From: Phyllobacterium trifolii
Lineage (GTDB): Bacteria; Pseudomonadota; Alphaproteobacteria; Rhizobiales; Rhizobiaceae
Direction: 5' to 3'
DNA: 64,000 nucleotides
Assembly: GCF_014192095.1 (NCBI RefSeq)
Contig: NZ_JACHXN010000001.1
Location: forward strand, 124,001 to 188,000
Shown piece by piece: positions 1-9,741 of the stretch. The translations under genes and the position numbers were made by a program. Numbering within the stretch: position 1 is the stretch's first letter; the number at the start of each line of letters is the position of its first letter. The notes under the pieces are model-generated. The model was not told where the DNA came from and made no database searches. It saw only the letters and a program-made list of their open reading frames with translations.

Positions 1-164
1 ACCTGATACAGAAGTGGTTGGAACAGATGATGGTTACGCTGATCGATAATTGTGATGTCGATATCGACGTTCCGGAGATTATAGACAGCCTCCAGGCCGC
101 CGAAACCTCCGCCGACGACGACAAGGCGGTGTTTGGTGTGGGATGGCGTCTGGATTTCAGTCAT
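1..164 (-). CDS. Type II NADH dehydrogenase (NDH-2), N-terminal part only
   Basis: The minus-strand reading frame from ATG at 164 runs off the window edge after 54 codons. It carries the dinucleotide-binding motif [13 protein letters not shown] near residue 14, followed by [16 protein letters not shown], which is typical of membrane-peripheral NADH:quinone oxidoreductases that hold FAD and pass electrons to quinone without pumping protons. A GGAG sequence lies 7 bases before the ATG. The rest of the protein is outside the window, so a relative such as a carotenoid-like or sulfide:quinone oxidoreductase cannot be fully excluded. Confidence 0.8.
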   Translation of the reverse strand, partial: MTEIQTPSHTKHRLVVVGGGFGGLEAVYNLRNVDIDITIIDQRNHHLFQPLLYQ

Positions 165-238
165 GATGAGGCTCCGATGCGCAGACCGAGACCTGTCTAA
201 CAGACCGATTGCCATGCGACAATTGCATGAAATACCGA

Positions 239-1132
239 TCAGGGATGAGTTATCGAGAGGTCTCTTGGAGGTTCGACGCCAATCAGTGCGGCCCAACGTC
301 CGGGCGTCATGCCGAAGGCTTTCTTGAATTGCCGGTTGAGATGGCTTTGGTCGGTGAATCCCGTTTCCACCGCGATCCCGGCAAGCGGTTCACCTGTCTT
401 GATCATCTCCCGGGCCCGTTGCAGGCGCCGCATCAACAAAAAGCGATGGGGGCTCGTTGCATAGAGTGTACGGAAGTGCCGGGACAAAGCGTAGCGATCA
501 AGGCCGCTTACCGCTTCAAGCTCATCCGATCGTACAAGGCGCAAGGCGTGCTCTTCGAGATAATCGCGTGCCAATTGCGTTTGCCGGATCGCCGGCGCGC
601 CCAGCGGCCTTGCATGCTGTCTTGCATGCCGCGCCAAGCCGAGGGTCAGCTGTGAAACGACATCATCGACCAGTAGTTCGTCCAGCTCCTCGTCGAGATT
701 GCCGAGAGCTGCAGCCAAGGCACCATGTAGCGCCGGATCAGCAATGACAGGATCGTTGACGAATGGCAGCGCACCTTGGCGGTCGCCCAGCGATTGCAGC
801 GCAAGCGCCGGTTCCAGATAGAGCATGCGATAGCGCAGGCCATCATCGGTGCCGGCCGCGCCATCATGCATCTCGTCGGGATGGATTACGATGATATTGC
901 CGGGCATGCTATGGCGCCGTTCTCCGCGATACCAGAACGTCTGCACGCCGTGCAGCGTAACGCCGATCGCATAGGTGTCGTGCCGGTGCAAATCATAGGC
1001 ATTACCGGCGAACCGCGCTTCGATACGCTCAAGGCCCGGATTGGACGGCGCAGATGTAATTGCGTCCTGCGCGGGAAGTTTGCACAAACGTCCAAGACCA
1101 CGCGCGGCCTCTGCGCCTAAAACGTCTTGCAT
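239..1132 (-). CDS. AraC family transcriptional regulator
   Basis: The product is 297 residues. The N-terminal half is a cupin-type AraC sensing domain, with a [10 protein letters not shown] segment and a PDEMHDG segment. The C-terminal 100 residues hold two helix-turn-helix motifs, including [20 protein letters not shown], the AraC/XylS signature. I chose the ATG at 1132 because a longer frame to 1258 would run deep into the divergent gene, while this start has an AG-rich ribosome site and leaves a 37-base divergent promoter region. It faces the DUF2000 gene, which it may control. It is related to the second AraC protein at 16.3-17.1 kb. Confidence 0.9.
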   Translation of the reverse strand: MQDVLGAEAARGLGRLCKLPAQDAITSAPSNPGLERIEARFAGNAYDLHRHDTYAIGVTLHGVQTFWYRGERRHSMPGNIIVIHPDEMHDGAAGTDDGLRYRMLYLEPALALQSLGDRQGALPFVNDPVIADPALHGALAAALGNLDEELDELLVDDVVSQLTLGLARHARQHARPLGAPAIRQTQLARDYLEEHALRLVRSDELEAVSGLDRYALSRHFRTLYATSPHRFLLMRRLQRAREMIKTGEPLAGIAVETGFTDQSHLNRQFKKAFGMTPGRWAALIGVEPPRDLSITHP

Positions 1133-1169
1133 AAGCTCACTCTTCCATGACTGACGGAGAATTATATCG

Positions 1170-1577
1170 ATGTTCGATACCAAAATTGCAATCGTATTGC
1201 GAAACGACATGGCGCCATGGCAGGCATTGAATGTGACAGCGTTTCTGACAAGCGGCATTGTTGCGCAATCGCCCGACGTGATCGGTGAGCCTTATCGTGA
1301 CAGGGCCGGGAACACTTACAATCCGCTTTCCATCCAGCCTGTGATTGTGCTGGCGGCAGATCAGGCAACGATTTCAAATATTCACCGGCGTTCGCTCGAA
1401 CGCGACATCAAAACCTGTCTCTATATCGAGGAGATGTTCTCGACTGGCCACGACGCGGCCAACCGTGCTGTCTTTGCACAATTCGCGCCGGATGACGCAA
1501 AGGTCGTCGGCATCGCCATGCGAGCCGACAAGAAACTGGTCGACAAGATTACCAAAGGCGCCAGAATGCATCCATGA
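1170..1577 (+). CDS. DUF2000 family protein
   Basis: This 135-residue protein has the look of the DUF2000 family (IAIVLRND near the start, a YNPLSIQPVIVL segment at about residue 50, VVGIAMRADKKLVDKI near the end). The family resembles peptidyl-tRNA hydrolase 2 in fold, but no function is established. The start at 1170 has a GGAG sequence 11 bases upstream. It is divergent from an AraC regulator with only 37 bases between starts, an arrangement that often means regulator and target. No signal peptide or membrane segment is visible. Confidence 0.8.
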   Translation: MFDTKIAIVLRNDMAPWQALNVTAFLTSGIVAQSPDVIGEPYRDRAGNTYNPLSIQPVIVLAADQATISNIHRRSLERDIKTCLYIEEMFSTGHDAANRAVFAQFAPDDAKVVGIAMRADKKLVDKITKGARMHP

Positions 1578-1584
1578 AAGCAGT

Positions 1585-2022
1585 TCAAAAGCCCGTTGTG
1601 ATTGCAAAAACCACGAGGTAGCGGGCAATCTTGGCAATCGCCACAAGTACAACGAAACTGAGCAAGGGTTCCCGCAGAGCGCCCGCAACCACTGTCAGCG
1701 GATCGCCAATGATCGGGGCCCAGCTCAAGAGCAGCGTCCACCTGCCATAACGATGATACCAGGAGGCGGCGCGATCGAGCTGCGCGTGGCTGGCGGGAAA
1801 CCATTTGCGGCCGCGAAACCTGTCAATTCCGCGGCCAAGCAGCCAGTTGACCACCGAGCCAAGGACGTTACCGATACTGGCCACCGCTATCAGCGCTGCC
1901 GGCGAATATGAGTTGCTAAGGAGAAGTCCGGCGAGTGCCGCCTCCGACTGCATCGGAAGGACAGTCGCCGCAGCGAAGGCTATTGCGAATAGCCCAGCAT
2001 AAACGCCCAGATCACTGATCAT
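1585..2022 (-). CDS. YqaA-like DedA/VTT-fold membrane protein
   Basis: The 145-residue product has about four hydrophobic segments. Its order of motifs (a PMQSEAALAGLL segment near residue 23, GNVLGSVVNWLLGR near residue 52, and SWAPIIGDPLTVVAGALR near residue 105) matches the YqaA branch of the SNARE-associated/VTT superfamily. These inner-membrane proteins share the DedA fold, and some members move lipids or maintain envelope potential. The exact substrate of YqaA proteins is not known. It ends 7 bases from the convergent DUF2000 gene. Confidence 0.85.
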   Translation of the reverse strand: MISDLGVYAGLFAIAFAAATVLPMQSEAALAGLLLSNSYSPAALIAVASIGNVLGSVVNWLLGRGIDRFRGRKWFPASHAQLDRAASWYHRYGRWTLLLSWAPIIGDPLTVVAGALREPLLSFVVLVAIAKIARYLVVFAITTGF

Positions 2023-2065
2023 GACTGGGCGCTGTATCGTTCATTTGGGTCTTATTGGATCTGGA

Positions 2066-2578
2066 TCAGAACGGGATTTCGTCGTCGAGATCGCGCGAGA
2101 AATTGCCGCCTGCACTCGACGAACTGCTCGACGATGCACTGGAACGGCCGAAATCCGAACCCTCATTGTCCGATACCTGGCCGCGGCCCGAATTGTCGAA
2201 CGAACGTCCACCGCCGGCATTTTCACCGCGTGAATCGAGCATCTGCAATTCACCACGGAACTTCTGCAGCACGACTTCTGTCGAATAGCGGTCGTTACCA
2301 GTCTGATCCTGCCACTTGCGAGTCTGCAGAGCACCTTCAAGATAGACCTTCATGCCCTTCTTCAGGTACTGCTCGGCAACCTTGGCGAGATTGTCATTGA
2401 AGATAACCACGCTGTGCCATTCGGTCTTTTCCTTGCGCTCGCCGCTGTTCTTGTCGCGCCAGCTTTCCGACGTCGCGATGCGAAGGTTGACGACCGGATC
2501 GCCAGAACCGAGCCGCCGGACTTCCGGGTCAGCGCCAAGATTTCCTACCAAAATGACCTTGTTGACACTGCCTGCCAT
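2066..2578 (-). CDS. ssb: Single-stranded DNA-binding protein
   Basis: SSB coats single-stranded DNA in replication, recombination and repair and recruits partners through its C-terminal tip. The protein is 170 residues. An OB fold covers residues 1-110, with [16 protein letters not shown] at the start, followed by a flexible Gly/Ser-rich linker with a run of seven or more Ser and the acidic tip DDEIPF. I chose the start MAGSVNKV at 2578; an in-frame ATG at 2635 would add 19 residues foreign to the family. It is divergent from uvrA across a 448-base region that carries an SOS box, so both genes could respond to DNA damage. Confidence 0.96.
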   Translation of the reverse strand: MAGSVNKVILVGNLGADPEVRRLGSGDPVVNLRIATSESWRDKNSGERKEKTEWHSVVIFNDNLAKVAEQYLKKGMKVYLEGALQTRKWQDQTGNDRYSTEVVLQKFRGELQMLDSRGENAGGGRSFDNSGRGQVSDNEGSDFGRSSASSSSSSSAGGNFSRDLDDEIPF

Positions 2579-3026
2579 GATCTGAACTCCATAAATTCCG
2601 CTTTTAAAATTTTCGCCATCATACAGAAGCCGCATTCAAGACGGGGCAACTGATTACCGCTATCCACAATATACAGTCCCGGGTCACGCTCGCATCGACA
2701 GCCACCAAAACCCTCCTGCCAGATTTGTCAGGAGACTTGTCGCGCTTCCAACGCAGCCACGAACCGCAACGCACCTGGTTTTTTACAGCCAACGCTTGAA
2801 CAAGACTGCTTTCACACCCTGTCAGCACTATGTCAGGAGAGCATCCACAGTTTGTTCTTTTTTTGTTCTATCACTTGCTCTAACAATGTCAACATGGCTA
2901 TGGTGATTCTAACAGGGTTAGGGTCAGGACCTCGTAAAGCGGAGAAGACTTTCTAAATATAGGAAAGCCGCTCGCTGAGGGCCATAACTCCTTCCAAATA
3001 GCGCGCCCTCTCAAAGGCAAACACAT
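2579..3026. promoter_or_regulatory. Divergent ssb/uvrA control region
   Basis: No gene is visible in these 448 bases. The region holds the SOS box at 2854-2868 and a T-rich stretch next to it. A CTCCTG/CAGGAG small hairpin lies near 2715-2735. A possible uvrA promoter (TTGCTC near 2874, then TATGGT about 17 bases on) directly follows the SOS box, so a bound repressor would cover it. Confidence 0.55.
2854..2868 (+). promoter_or_regulatory. Alphaproteobacterial LexA (SOS) box
   Basis: The sequence is GTTC, seven T, GTTC. This is an exact match to the direct-repeat LexA site GTTC-N7-GTTC known for alphaproteobacteria, first described for uvrA and recA promoters in this class. It lies 158 bases before the uvrA start and 276 before the ssb start. 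LexA binding here should repress uvrA, and perhaps ssb, until DNA damage. Confidence 0.85.
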
Positions 3027-5948
3027 ATGAGCGATCAGAAGTACATTTCCATTCGCGGTGCCCGCGAACATAATTTGAAGAACATCGATCTTGATCTGCC
3101 GCGCGACAAGCTGATTGTCATGACCGGCCTTTCAGGGTCGGGCAAGTCGTCGCTCGCGTTCGATACGATCTATGCCGAAGGGCAGAGGCGTTATGTCGAG
3201 AGCCTGTCCGCCTATGCGCGGCAATTTCTTGAGATGATGCAGAAGCCTGACGTCGACCAGATCGACGGCCTGTCGCCGGCGATTTCCATCGAGCAGAAGA
3301 CAACCAGCCGCAACCCACGATCGACGGTAGGCACTGTCACCGAGATTTATGATTATCTGCGCCTGCTCTATGCGCGTGTTGGCATTCCTTATTCTCCCGC
3401 CACCGGTCTGCCAATCGAAAGCCAGACGGTCAGCCAGATGGTCGATCGTGTGCTGGCACTCGAAGAAGGTACGCGTCTTTTCATTCTCGCGCCGATTGTC
3501 CGTGGCCGGAAAGGTGAATACCGCAAGGAACTCGCCGATCTGCAGAAGCGCGGCTTCCAGCGCGTCAAGGTTGACGGCATTTTCTACGAGATCGCCGATG
3601 TTCCGGCGCTGGACAAGAAATACAAGCACGACATCGACGTGGTGGTGGACCGTATCGTCGTGCGGCCCGATATGTCCGCTCGTCTTGCCGACAGTCTCGA
3701 GACGTGCCTGAAACTCGCCGATGGCATTGCTGTTGCGGAATTCGCCGACAAGCCGCTTCCGGCCGACGAAACGGCCAGTGAATCCGCCAACAAATCCAAG
3801 AACGATACGCATGAGCGGCTGATGTTTTCGGAAAAGTTTGCCTGTCCGGTTTCGGGGTTCACCATTTCCGAGATCGAGCCGCGGCTGTTCTCGTTCAACA
3901 ATCCCTTCGGCGCTTGCCCGACCTGCGATGGCCTGGGGACACAAAAGGCCATCGATCCCACGATGATCGTGCCGGACGAAAGCCTGACATTGAAAAACGG
4001 CGCCATCGCTCCGTGGTCCAAGTCGAGTTCGCCCTATTACAATCAGACGCTGGACGCGCTCGGTACCGCCTATGGCTTCAAGCTTGCTGATCGTTGGCGC
4101 GACCTGAGCGAGGAAGCCCAAAAAGCCATTCTTTACGGTACGGGGAGCCGCGAGGTTCAATTCGCCTATGATGACGGTCTGCGTTCCTACCGCACCACCA
4201 AACCATTCGAAGGGGTCATTCCCAATCTGGAGCGCCGCTGGAAGGAGACGGACTCCGCTTGGTCGCGCGAGGAGATAGAGCGGTTCATGTCGGGCACACC
4301 CTGCCCCGCTTGCAATGGCTATCGGCTCAAGCCCGAGGCTCTCGCGGTCAAGATCGGCGGTCTGCATATCGGTCAGGTCACCGAGAAATCCATTCGCCAT
4401 GCGGATGCGTGGTTCCGCGACGTCGACAAGACATTCAATGAAAAGCAGACGGAGATCGCCGCACGTATTCTCAAGGAGATCCGCGAGCGCCTGCGCTTCC
4501 TCAATGATGTCGGGCTCGACTATCTGGCATTGTCGCGCAATTCCGGCACGCTGTCCGGCGGTGAAAGCCAGCGCATCCGATTGGCTTCGCAGATCGGCTC
4601 CGGCTTGACTGGCGTGCTTTATGTGCTTGATGAACCGTCCATCGGCCTGCATCAGCGTGATAACGAGCAGCTCCTCAAGACACTCCGCCACCTGCGCGAT
4701 CTCGGTAACACCGTCATCGTCGTCGAGCACGACGAGGATGCGATCCTCACTGCCGATTATGTGGTCGATATCGGCCCGGCTGCGGGTATCCATGGCGGCG
4801 AGATCATTGCGCAAGGCACGCCTGCCGATATCATGGCCAGCCCGAAATCCCTGACCGGCAAGTATCTGTCCGGCGAGATCGAAGTTGCGGTGCCTTCCGA
4901 GCGGCGCAAGATCAACAAGAAGCGCATCAAGATCGTCGGCGCGCGCGGCAACAATCTGAAGAACGTCTCGGCTGAAATTCCGCTCGGCACGTTTACGGCG
5001 GTTACCGGCGTGTCCGGCGGCGGCAAATCGACATTCCTGATCGAGACGCTGTTCAAGGCCGCCTCGCGCCGCATCATGGGTTCGCGCGAACACCCGGCCG
5101 ATCATGACCGCATCGACGGGCTGGAATTTCTCGACAAGGTCATCGATATCGACCAGTCGCCGATCGGCCGCACGCCGCGCTCCAATCCCGCGACCTATAC
5201 GGGTGCGTTTACCCCGATCCGCGACTGGTTTGCCGGTCTTCCGGAAGCAAAAGCGCGTGGCTATCAGCCGGGCCGTTTCTCGTTCAACGTCAAGGGCGGA
5301 CGCTGCGAGGCGTGCCAGGGCGACGGCGTGATCAAGATCGAGATGCACTTCCTGCCGGACGTCTACGTTACCTGCGATGTGTGTCATGGCAAGCGCTATA
5401 ATCGCGAGACGCTGGAGGTCCTGTTCAAGGGCAAGTCGATCGCCGACGTCCTCGATATGACCGTCGAGGAAGGTGCGGAATTCTTTGCCGCCGTCCCGGC
5501 CGTACGCGACAAGCTGCAGACGCTGGCCAAGGTCGGCCTCGGCTATATCCACGTCGGCCAGCAAGCAAATACCTTGTCCGGTGGCGAGGCCCAGCGCATC
5601 AAGCTCGCCAAGGAATTGTCGCGCAAAGCGACCGGCCGTACGCTCTATATTCTCGATGAACCCACCACCGGCCTGCATTTCCACGATGTGGCGAAGCTGC
5701 TTGAAGTGCTGCACGAACTCGTCGACCAGGGCAACACAGTCGTCGTGATCGAGCACAATCTCGAAGTCATCAAGACAGCGGACTGGGTCATCGACCTTGG
5801 ACCACACGGCGGCGATGGCGGCGGTGAGATCGTGGCAGTCGGCCGGCCCGAGGATATTGTCGAGGCCGAACGCTCCTATACCGGCCAGTTCCTCAGGGAG
5901 CTTTTGCGACGGCGTCCTGGGCACAAAGCGCAAGCCGCGGCAGAATAA
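3027..5948 (+). CDS. uvrA: UvrABC excision nuclease subunit A
   Basis: UvrA is the damage-sensing ATPase of nucleotide excision repair; it loads UvrB at lesions. The 973-residue protein has the two tandem ABC-type ATPase halves: P-loops GLSGSGKSS near residue 33 and GVSGGGKST near residue 661, and signature stretches [11 protein letters not shown] and [11 protein letters not shown] each followed by a Walker B YVLDEPS or YILDEPT. A C-X2-C pair module (CEACQGDG ... CDVCHG) sits near residue 760. In the first zinc region the usual first C-X2-C reads CPVSG, so one cysteine is missing; I believe this is common in alphaproteobacteria. An SOS box lies upstream. Confidence 0.98.
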   Translation: MSDQKYISIRGAREHNLKNIDLDLPRDKLIVMTGLSGSGKSSLAFDTIYAEGQRRYVESLSAYARQFLEMMQKPDVDQIDGLSPAISIEQKTTSRNPRSTVGTVTEIYDYLRLLYARVGIPYSPATGLPIESQTVSQMVDRVLALEEGTRLFILAPIVRGRKGEYRKELADLQKRGFQRVKVDGIFYEIADVPALDKKYKHDIDVVVDRIVVRPDMSARLADSLETCLKLADGIAVAEFADKPLPADETASESANKSKNDTHERLMFSEKFACPVSGFTISEIEPRLFSFNNPFGACPTCDGLGTQKAIDPTMIVPDESLTLKNGAIAPWSKSSSPYYNQTLDALGTAYGFKLADRWRDLSEEAQKAILYGTGSREVQFAYDDGLRSYRTTKPFEGVIPNLERRWKETDSAWSREEIERFMSGTPCPACNGYRLKPEALAVKIGGLHIGQVTEKSIRHADAWFRDVDKTFNEKQTEIAARILKEIRERLRFLNDVGLDYLALSRNSGTLSGGESQRIRLASQIGSGLTGVLYVLDEPSIGLHQRDNEQLLKTLRHLRDLGNTVIVVEHDEDAILTADYVVDIGPAAGIHGGEIIAQGTPADIMASPKSLTGKYLSGEIEVAVPSERRKINKKRIKIVGARGNNLKNVSAEIPLGTFTAVTGVSGGGKSTFLIETLFKAASRRIMGSREHPADHDRIDGLEFLDKVIDIDQSPIGRTPRSNPATYTGAFTPIRDWFAGLPEAKARGYQPGRFSFNVKGGRCEACQGDGVIKIEMHFLPDVYVTCDVCHGKRYNRETLEVLFKGKSIADVLDMTVEEGAEFFAAVPAVRDKLQTLAKVGLGYIHVGQQANTLSGGEAQRIKLAKELSRKATGRTLYILDEPTTGLHFHDVAKLLEVLHELVDQGNTVVVIEHNLEVIKTADWVIDLGPHGGDGGGEIVAVGRPEDIVEAERSYTGQFLRELLRRRPGHKAQAAAE

Positions 5949-5976
5949 TCAATCTATCTTCAAGGGAGGAGAGAAG

Positions 5977-6780
5977 ATGACCAGCGGAACCATAAGGGCG
6001 GGCATTGGTGGCTGGATTTTCGAGCCTTGGCGCGGCACCTTTTATCCAAAAGGTCTCTCCAAAACCAAGGAACTCGACTATGCAGGCCAGCATCTGCAGA
6101 CGATCGAGATCAACAGCACCTATTACGGTACGCAGAAGCCTGAGACGTTCGCCAAATGGGCGAGCCAGGTGCCGGATGGTTTCGTTTTCTCGGTCAAGGG
6201 CAATCGCTTTGTCACCAATCGCCGTGTTCTCGCCGAAGCCGGCGAGTCGATGCAGCGCTTCATCAAATCCGGTATAGCCGAGCTTGGCGACCGGCTCGGG
6301 CCGCTGATCTGGCAATTTGCCCCAACAAAGAAATTCGATGCGGATGATTTTGGCGTCTTTCTCGATCTCTTGCCAAAAAACGAATCCGGCCTCCCCCTGC
6401 GCCACGCGGTTGAGGTCCGCAATCCTTCCTTCATCGATCCAGACTTCATTGCTCTTGCCCGCCAGAAAGGTGTGGCCGTGGTTTATGCGGAACATTTCGA
6501 ATATCCGGAAATTGCCGATGTGACCGCTGATTTCGTCTATGCCCGTCTGCAGAAGGGTGATGATGCCATCGATACCGCCTACCCCGCCAAGGCGCTCGAC
6601 AAATGGGCAGATCGCGTCAAACATTGGGCAAAGGGCGATGTACCGGATGATCTGCCACTGGCCTCTCCCAAGCAGCACCCGGAAAAGCACCCCCGTGATG
6701 TTTTTGTCTACTTCATCCACGAAGGCAAAGTGCACGCCCCGCAGGCAGCACAGGCGCTAACCCAGCGTTTGAACGCATAA
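5977..6780 (+). CDS. DUF72 domain protein
   Basis: The 267-residue protein matches the DUF72 (YecE-like) TIM-barrel family: IRAGIGGWIFEPWRGTFYP at the start, then EINSTYYG near residue 45, FSVKGNRFVTN near residue 70, and RLQKGDD plus DVFVYFIHEGKVHAP near the end. The biochemical role of the family is unknown. The start at 5977 has a very strong AAGGGAGGAG ribosome site; a longer frame from 5797 overlaps uvrA and is not supported. It follows uvrA after 28 bases and may share its transcript. Confidence 0.88.
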   Translation: MTSGTIRAGIGGWIFEPWRGTFYPKGLSKTKELDYAGQHLQTIEINSTYYGTQKPETFAKWASQVPDGFVFSVKGNRFVTNRRVLAEAGESMQRFIKSGIAELGDRLGPLIWQFAPTKKFDADDFGVFLDLLPKNESGLPLRHAVEVRNPSFIDPDFIALARQKGVAVVYAEHFEYPEIADVTADFVYARLQKGDDAIDTAYPAKALDKWADRVKHWAKGDVPDDLPLASPKQHPEKHPRDVFVYFIHEGKVHAPQAAQALTQRLNA

Positions 6781-6957
6781 CTCAAGTCGCTGACGCACGG
6801 TCTCTGTCTATAAAGTATGCAATCTGCAAATTTTTTCATCAACTTGCTGCATCTCTGGTTGTGCTTTACGGTGACGGCTTAGGCAGAAGGGCAGAACATC
6901 TGCCGCCTTCACTCGATAAACTCAGGTTCGTGGAAATATTTAAACTATTCAACCGAG

Positions 6958-6973
6958 TTGGCATGCTTCCTGC
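6958..6973 (+). promoter_or_regulatory. Sigma-54 promoter of glnB-glnA
   Basis: TTGGCATG, four bases, then CTGC matches the -24/-12 pattern of sigma-54 promoters (GG and GC separated by ten bases). Transcription would start near 6985, about 47 bases before glnB. In rhizobia glnB-glnA is known to be driven by an NtrC-activated sigma-54 promoter, which fits. I did not find a convincing NtrC palindrome upstream. Confidence 0.8.
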
Positions 6974-7016
6974 TTTTTGAAGTGAAAGCGGGCAAGAGGT
7001 CCGTTTCTATGCATAG

Positions 7017-7370
<354 letters not shown>

Positions 7371-7440
7371 TCCCAATACCCTCCGCTGGCACGTTCGCGC
7401 CGGCAACCAATATCATCGTCGCTGAACAAGGAAAATTGAT

Positions 7441-8850
7441 ATGACGACCGCTAAAGATATTCTGAAACAGATCAAGGACAACGACGTAAAATTCCTTGAT
7501 CTCCGCTTCACTGATCCAAAGGGGAAGCTGCAGCACGTGACGATGGATATTGCTGAAGTTGACGAAGACATGTTCGCCGATGGCGTTATGTTCGACGGCT
7601 CTTCCATTGCCGGCTGGAAGGCCATCAATGAGTCCGACATGGTTCTCATGCCAGACACCGATACGGTTCACATGGATCCGTTTTTCGCGCAGTCTACCAT
7701 GGTTGTCCTTTGCGACATTCTCGATCCGATCTCGGGCGAATCCTACAATCGCGATCCGCGCGGCACGGCCAAGAAGGCCGAAGCCTACATGAAGGCAGAA
7801 GGCATCGGCGACACCATCTTCGTTGGCCCGGAAGCCGAATTCTTCGTTTTCGACGACGTCAAGTACAAGGCAGATCCCTACAACACTGGCTTCAAGGTCG
7901 ACTCTACCGAACTGCCGTCGAACGACGATACCGACTACGAAACCGGCAACCTTGGCCATCGTCCGCGCATCAAAGGCGGTTATTTTCCGGTCCCGCCAAT
8001 CGATAGCGCGCAGGATATGCGTTCGGAAATGCTCACTGTCCTCACGGAAATGGGCGTGCGCGTTGAAAAGCACCACCACGAAGTGGCTGCCGCACAGCAC
8101 GAGCTTGGCATCAAGTTCGACGCCCTCACCCGCAACGCCGACAAGATGCTGATTTACAAATACGTCGTGCATCAGGTCGCCAATGCCTATGGCAAGACAG
8201 CGACTTTCATGCCGAAGCCGATCTTTGGTGACAATGGTTCGGGCATGCACGTGCACATGTCGATCTGGAAGGAAGGCAAGCCGACTTTCGCCGGCAACGA
8301 GTATGCCGGTCTGTCTGAAAGCTGCCTGTTCTTCATCGGCGGCATCATCAAGCATGCCAAGGCTATCAACGCTTTCACCAATCCGTCGACCAACTCCTAC
8401 AAGCGTCTGGTTCCAGGCTACGAGGCTCCGGTCCTGCTGGCCTACTCGGCGCGCAACCGCTCGGCATCGTGCCGTATTCCGTTCGGCTCCTCGCCGAAGT
8501 CTAAGCGCGTTGAAATTCGCTTCCCGGATCCGACAGCCAATCCTTATCTCGGCTTCGCCGCCATGCTGATGGCCGGTCTTGATGGCATCAAGAACAAGAT
8601 CCATCCCGGCCAGCCAATGGACAAGGACCTTTACGATCTTCCTGCAAAGGAACTCAAGAAGATCCCGACCGTCTGCGGCTCGCTGCGTGAAGCCCTCCAG
8701 AGCCTCGACAAGGACCGCGGCTTCCTGAAGGCCGGTGGGGTGTTCGATGACGATCAAATTGACTCATTCATCGAACTGAAGATGGCCGAAGTGATGCGTT
8801 TCGAAATGACACCGCATCCGGTCGAATACGACATGTACTATTCGGTCTGA
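7441..8850 (+). CDS. glnA: Glutamine synthetase type I
   Basis: This enzyme makes glutamine from glutamate, ammonia and ATP. The 469-residue length and sequence are those of the dodecameric GSI. Visible are [11 protein letters not shown] near residue 51, the ATP-site stretch [14 protein letters not shown] near residue 260, and the adenylylation site in [10 protein letters not shown] with tyrosine at about residue 398, meaning activity is probably switched by GlnE under PII control. It lies 70 bases behind glnB and is closed by a terminator at 8873-8898. Confidence 0.98.
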   Translation: MTTAKDILKQIKDNDVKFLDLRFTDPKGKLQHVTMDIAEVDEDMFADGVMFDGSSIAGWKAINESDMVLMPDTDTVHMDPFFAQSTMVVLCDILDPISGESYNRDPRGTAKKAEAYMKAEGIGDTIFVGPEAEFFVFDDVKYKADPYNTGFKVDSTELPSNDDTDYETGNLGHRPRIKGGYFPVPPIDSAQDMRSEMLTVLTEMGVRVEKHHHEVAAAQHELGIKFDALTRNADKMLIYKYVVHQVANAYGKTATFMPKPIFGDNGSGMHVHMSIWKEGKPTFAGNEYAGLSESCLFFIGGIIKHAKAINAFTNPSTNSYKRLVPGYEAPVLLAYSARNRSASCRIPFGSSPKSKRVEIRFPDPTANPYLGFAAMLMAGLDGIKNKIHPGQPMDKDLYDLPAKELKKIPTVCGSLREALQSLDKDRGFLKAGGVFDDDQIDSFIELKMAEVMRFEMTPHPVEYDMYYSV

Positions 8851-8872
8851 TCTGGCCGAGATTTCAAAAAAG

Positions 8873-8898
8873 AACCCCGGTGCAAGCCGGGGTTTTTT
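8873..8898 (+). terminator. Rho-independent terminator of glnB-glnA
   Basis: AACCCCGG and CCGGGGTT form a perfect 8-bp stem with a six-base loop, followed by six T. It starts 23 bases after the glnA stop codon. Confidence 0.92.
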
Positions 8899-8930
8899 AT
8901 CCAAGCGCTGTTAGAAACGACAAGACCAGA

Positions 8931-9725
8931 TTACGAAGCCGAAACAGCTTCCAGCATTTTCACCGCTGCGCTCATCTCGCGTTCACGCACAGCGCGGCGG
9001 GCAGCGGCTTCGGCGTCTTCGCCCCAATGCTCGATCGTCCAGTCCTCATCAACGTGCGCGAGCCTCCAGGCTTCATCGCCGGAAATCTCGCCTTTGGCGA
9101 CGGCGAGCGCCATGATTGCCGAGCCGGTCAGTGTCGTGATCGTATGCAGGGCGGCGATGGCGAACGGGTCGTTGAACTGGCCGAGGTGAACACTGAAAGC
9201 GCCGAGCGCCTCACGCGGCTGCTCCACATGCATAACACCTTCCGCCAATACGAAGCGCGCGCCGAGGTCCGATGCCGCCCAATCGATGAGCGGATCCCAA
9301 AGTTCGGTCTGGCGATTGACCAGCCGTTCGGGCGAACCGGCGCGATAGCACAACATGTCGGATGACGCGAAGCGCAACACATCCTCCAGCACCGCCTGCG
9401 CATCATTTGCGATCCCGTCGATCGCCGTATTGGCAAGCCGTGTCGCTGGCATCCGTGCCGGGTCGATTTCCTTTTCCTGTGCGGAAAATTCGTCGGCAAT
9501 CAACTGCGCCGCCGCTCGCGTCGGCAGTGCAAGGGTCTGCCGGGCCGGTGTCTTGACCGCGCGGCCATCCAGCTTGACAGCAAACATTCCCTCATGCTCG
9601 GCCACTGCGGCTTCTTTGTAAAAGCGCTTTGGCAAAGGCATTTTCGACTGGATCTGCGCGCGGCGAACAGGATCCGGATCGGAAAGGTCCTGTTTCTTGT
9701 CCATGTTGAAGAGGTCGTTACGCAT
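8931..9725 (-). CDS. ATP12 family F1-ATPase assembly chaperone
   Basis: The 264-residue product looks like the ATP12 family, whose mitochondrial member binds the F1 alpha subunit during ATP synthase assembly; alphaproteobacteria keep homologues. Family traits seen are a FYKEAAVAEHEGMFAVKLDGR stretch early, KTPARQTLALPTRAAAQLIA after it, and the WDPLIDWA and EDWTIEHWGED stretches in the C-terminal half. I chose the ATG at 9725, 16 bases after the upstream pseudouridine synthase gene; a start at 9770 would overlap that gene. It is the last gene of a crcB, rluC-like, ATP12 unit. Confidence 0.87.
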   Translation of the reverse strand: MRNDLFNMDKKQDLSDPDPVRRAQIQSKMPLPKRFYKEAAVAEHEGMFAVKLDGRAVKTPARQTLALPTRAAAQLIADEFSAQEKEIDPARMPATRLANTAIDGIANDAQAVLEDVLRFASSDMLCYRAGSPERLVNRQTELWDPLIDWAASDLGARFVLAEGVMHVEQPREALGAFSVHLGQFNDPFAIAALHTITTLTGSAIMALAVAKGEISGDEAWRLAHVDEDWTIEHWGEDAEAAARRAVREREMSAAVKMLEAVSAS

Positions 9726-9741
9726 CGTGACAGTCCGCTGA

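Noticed and set aside
3132-5933. A 933-codon open frame antisense to uvrA
   Set aside because: It is a mirror frame produced by GC-rich third positions in uvrA; no family motif or ribosome site supports it.
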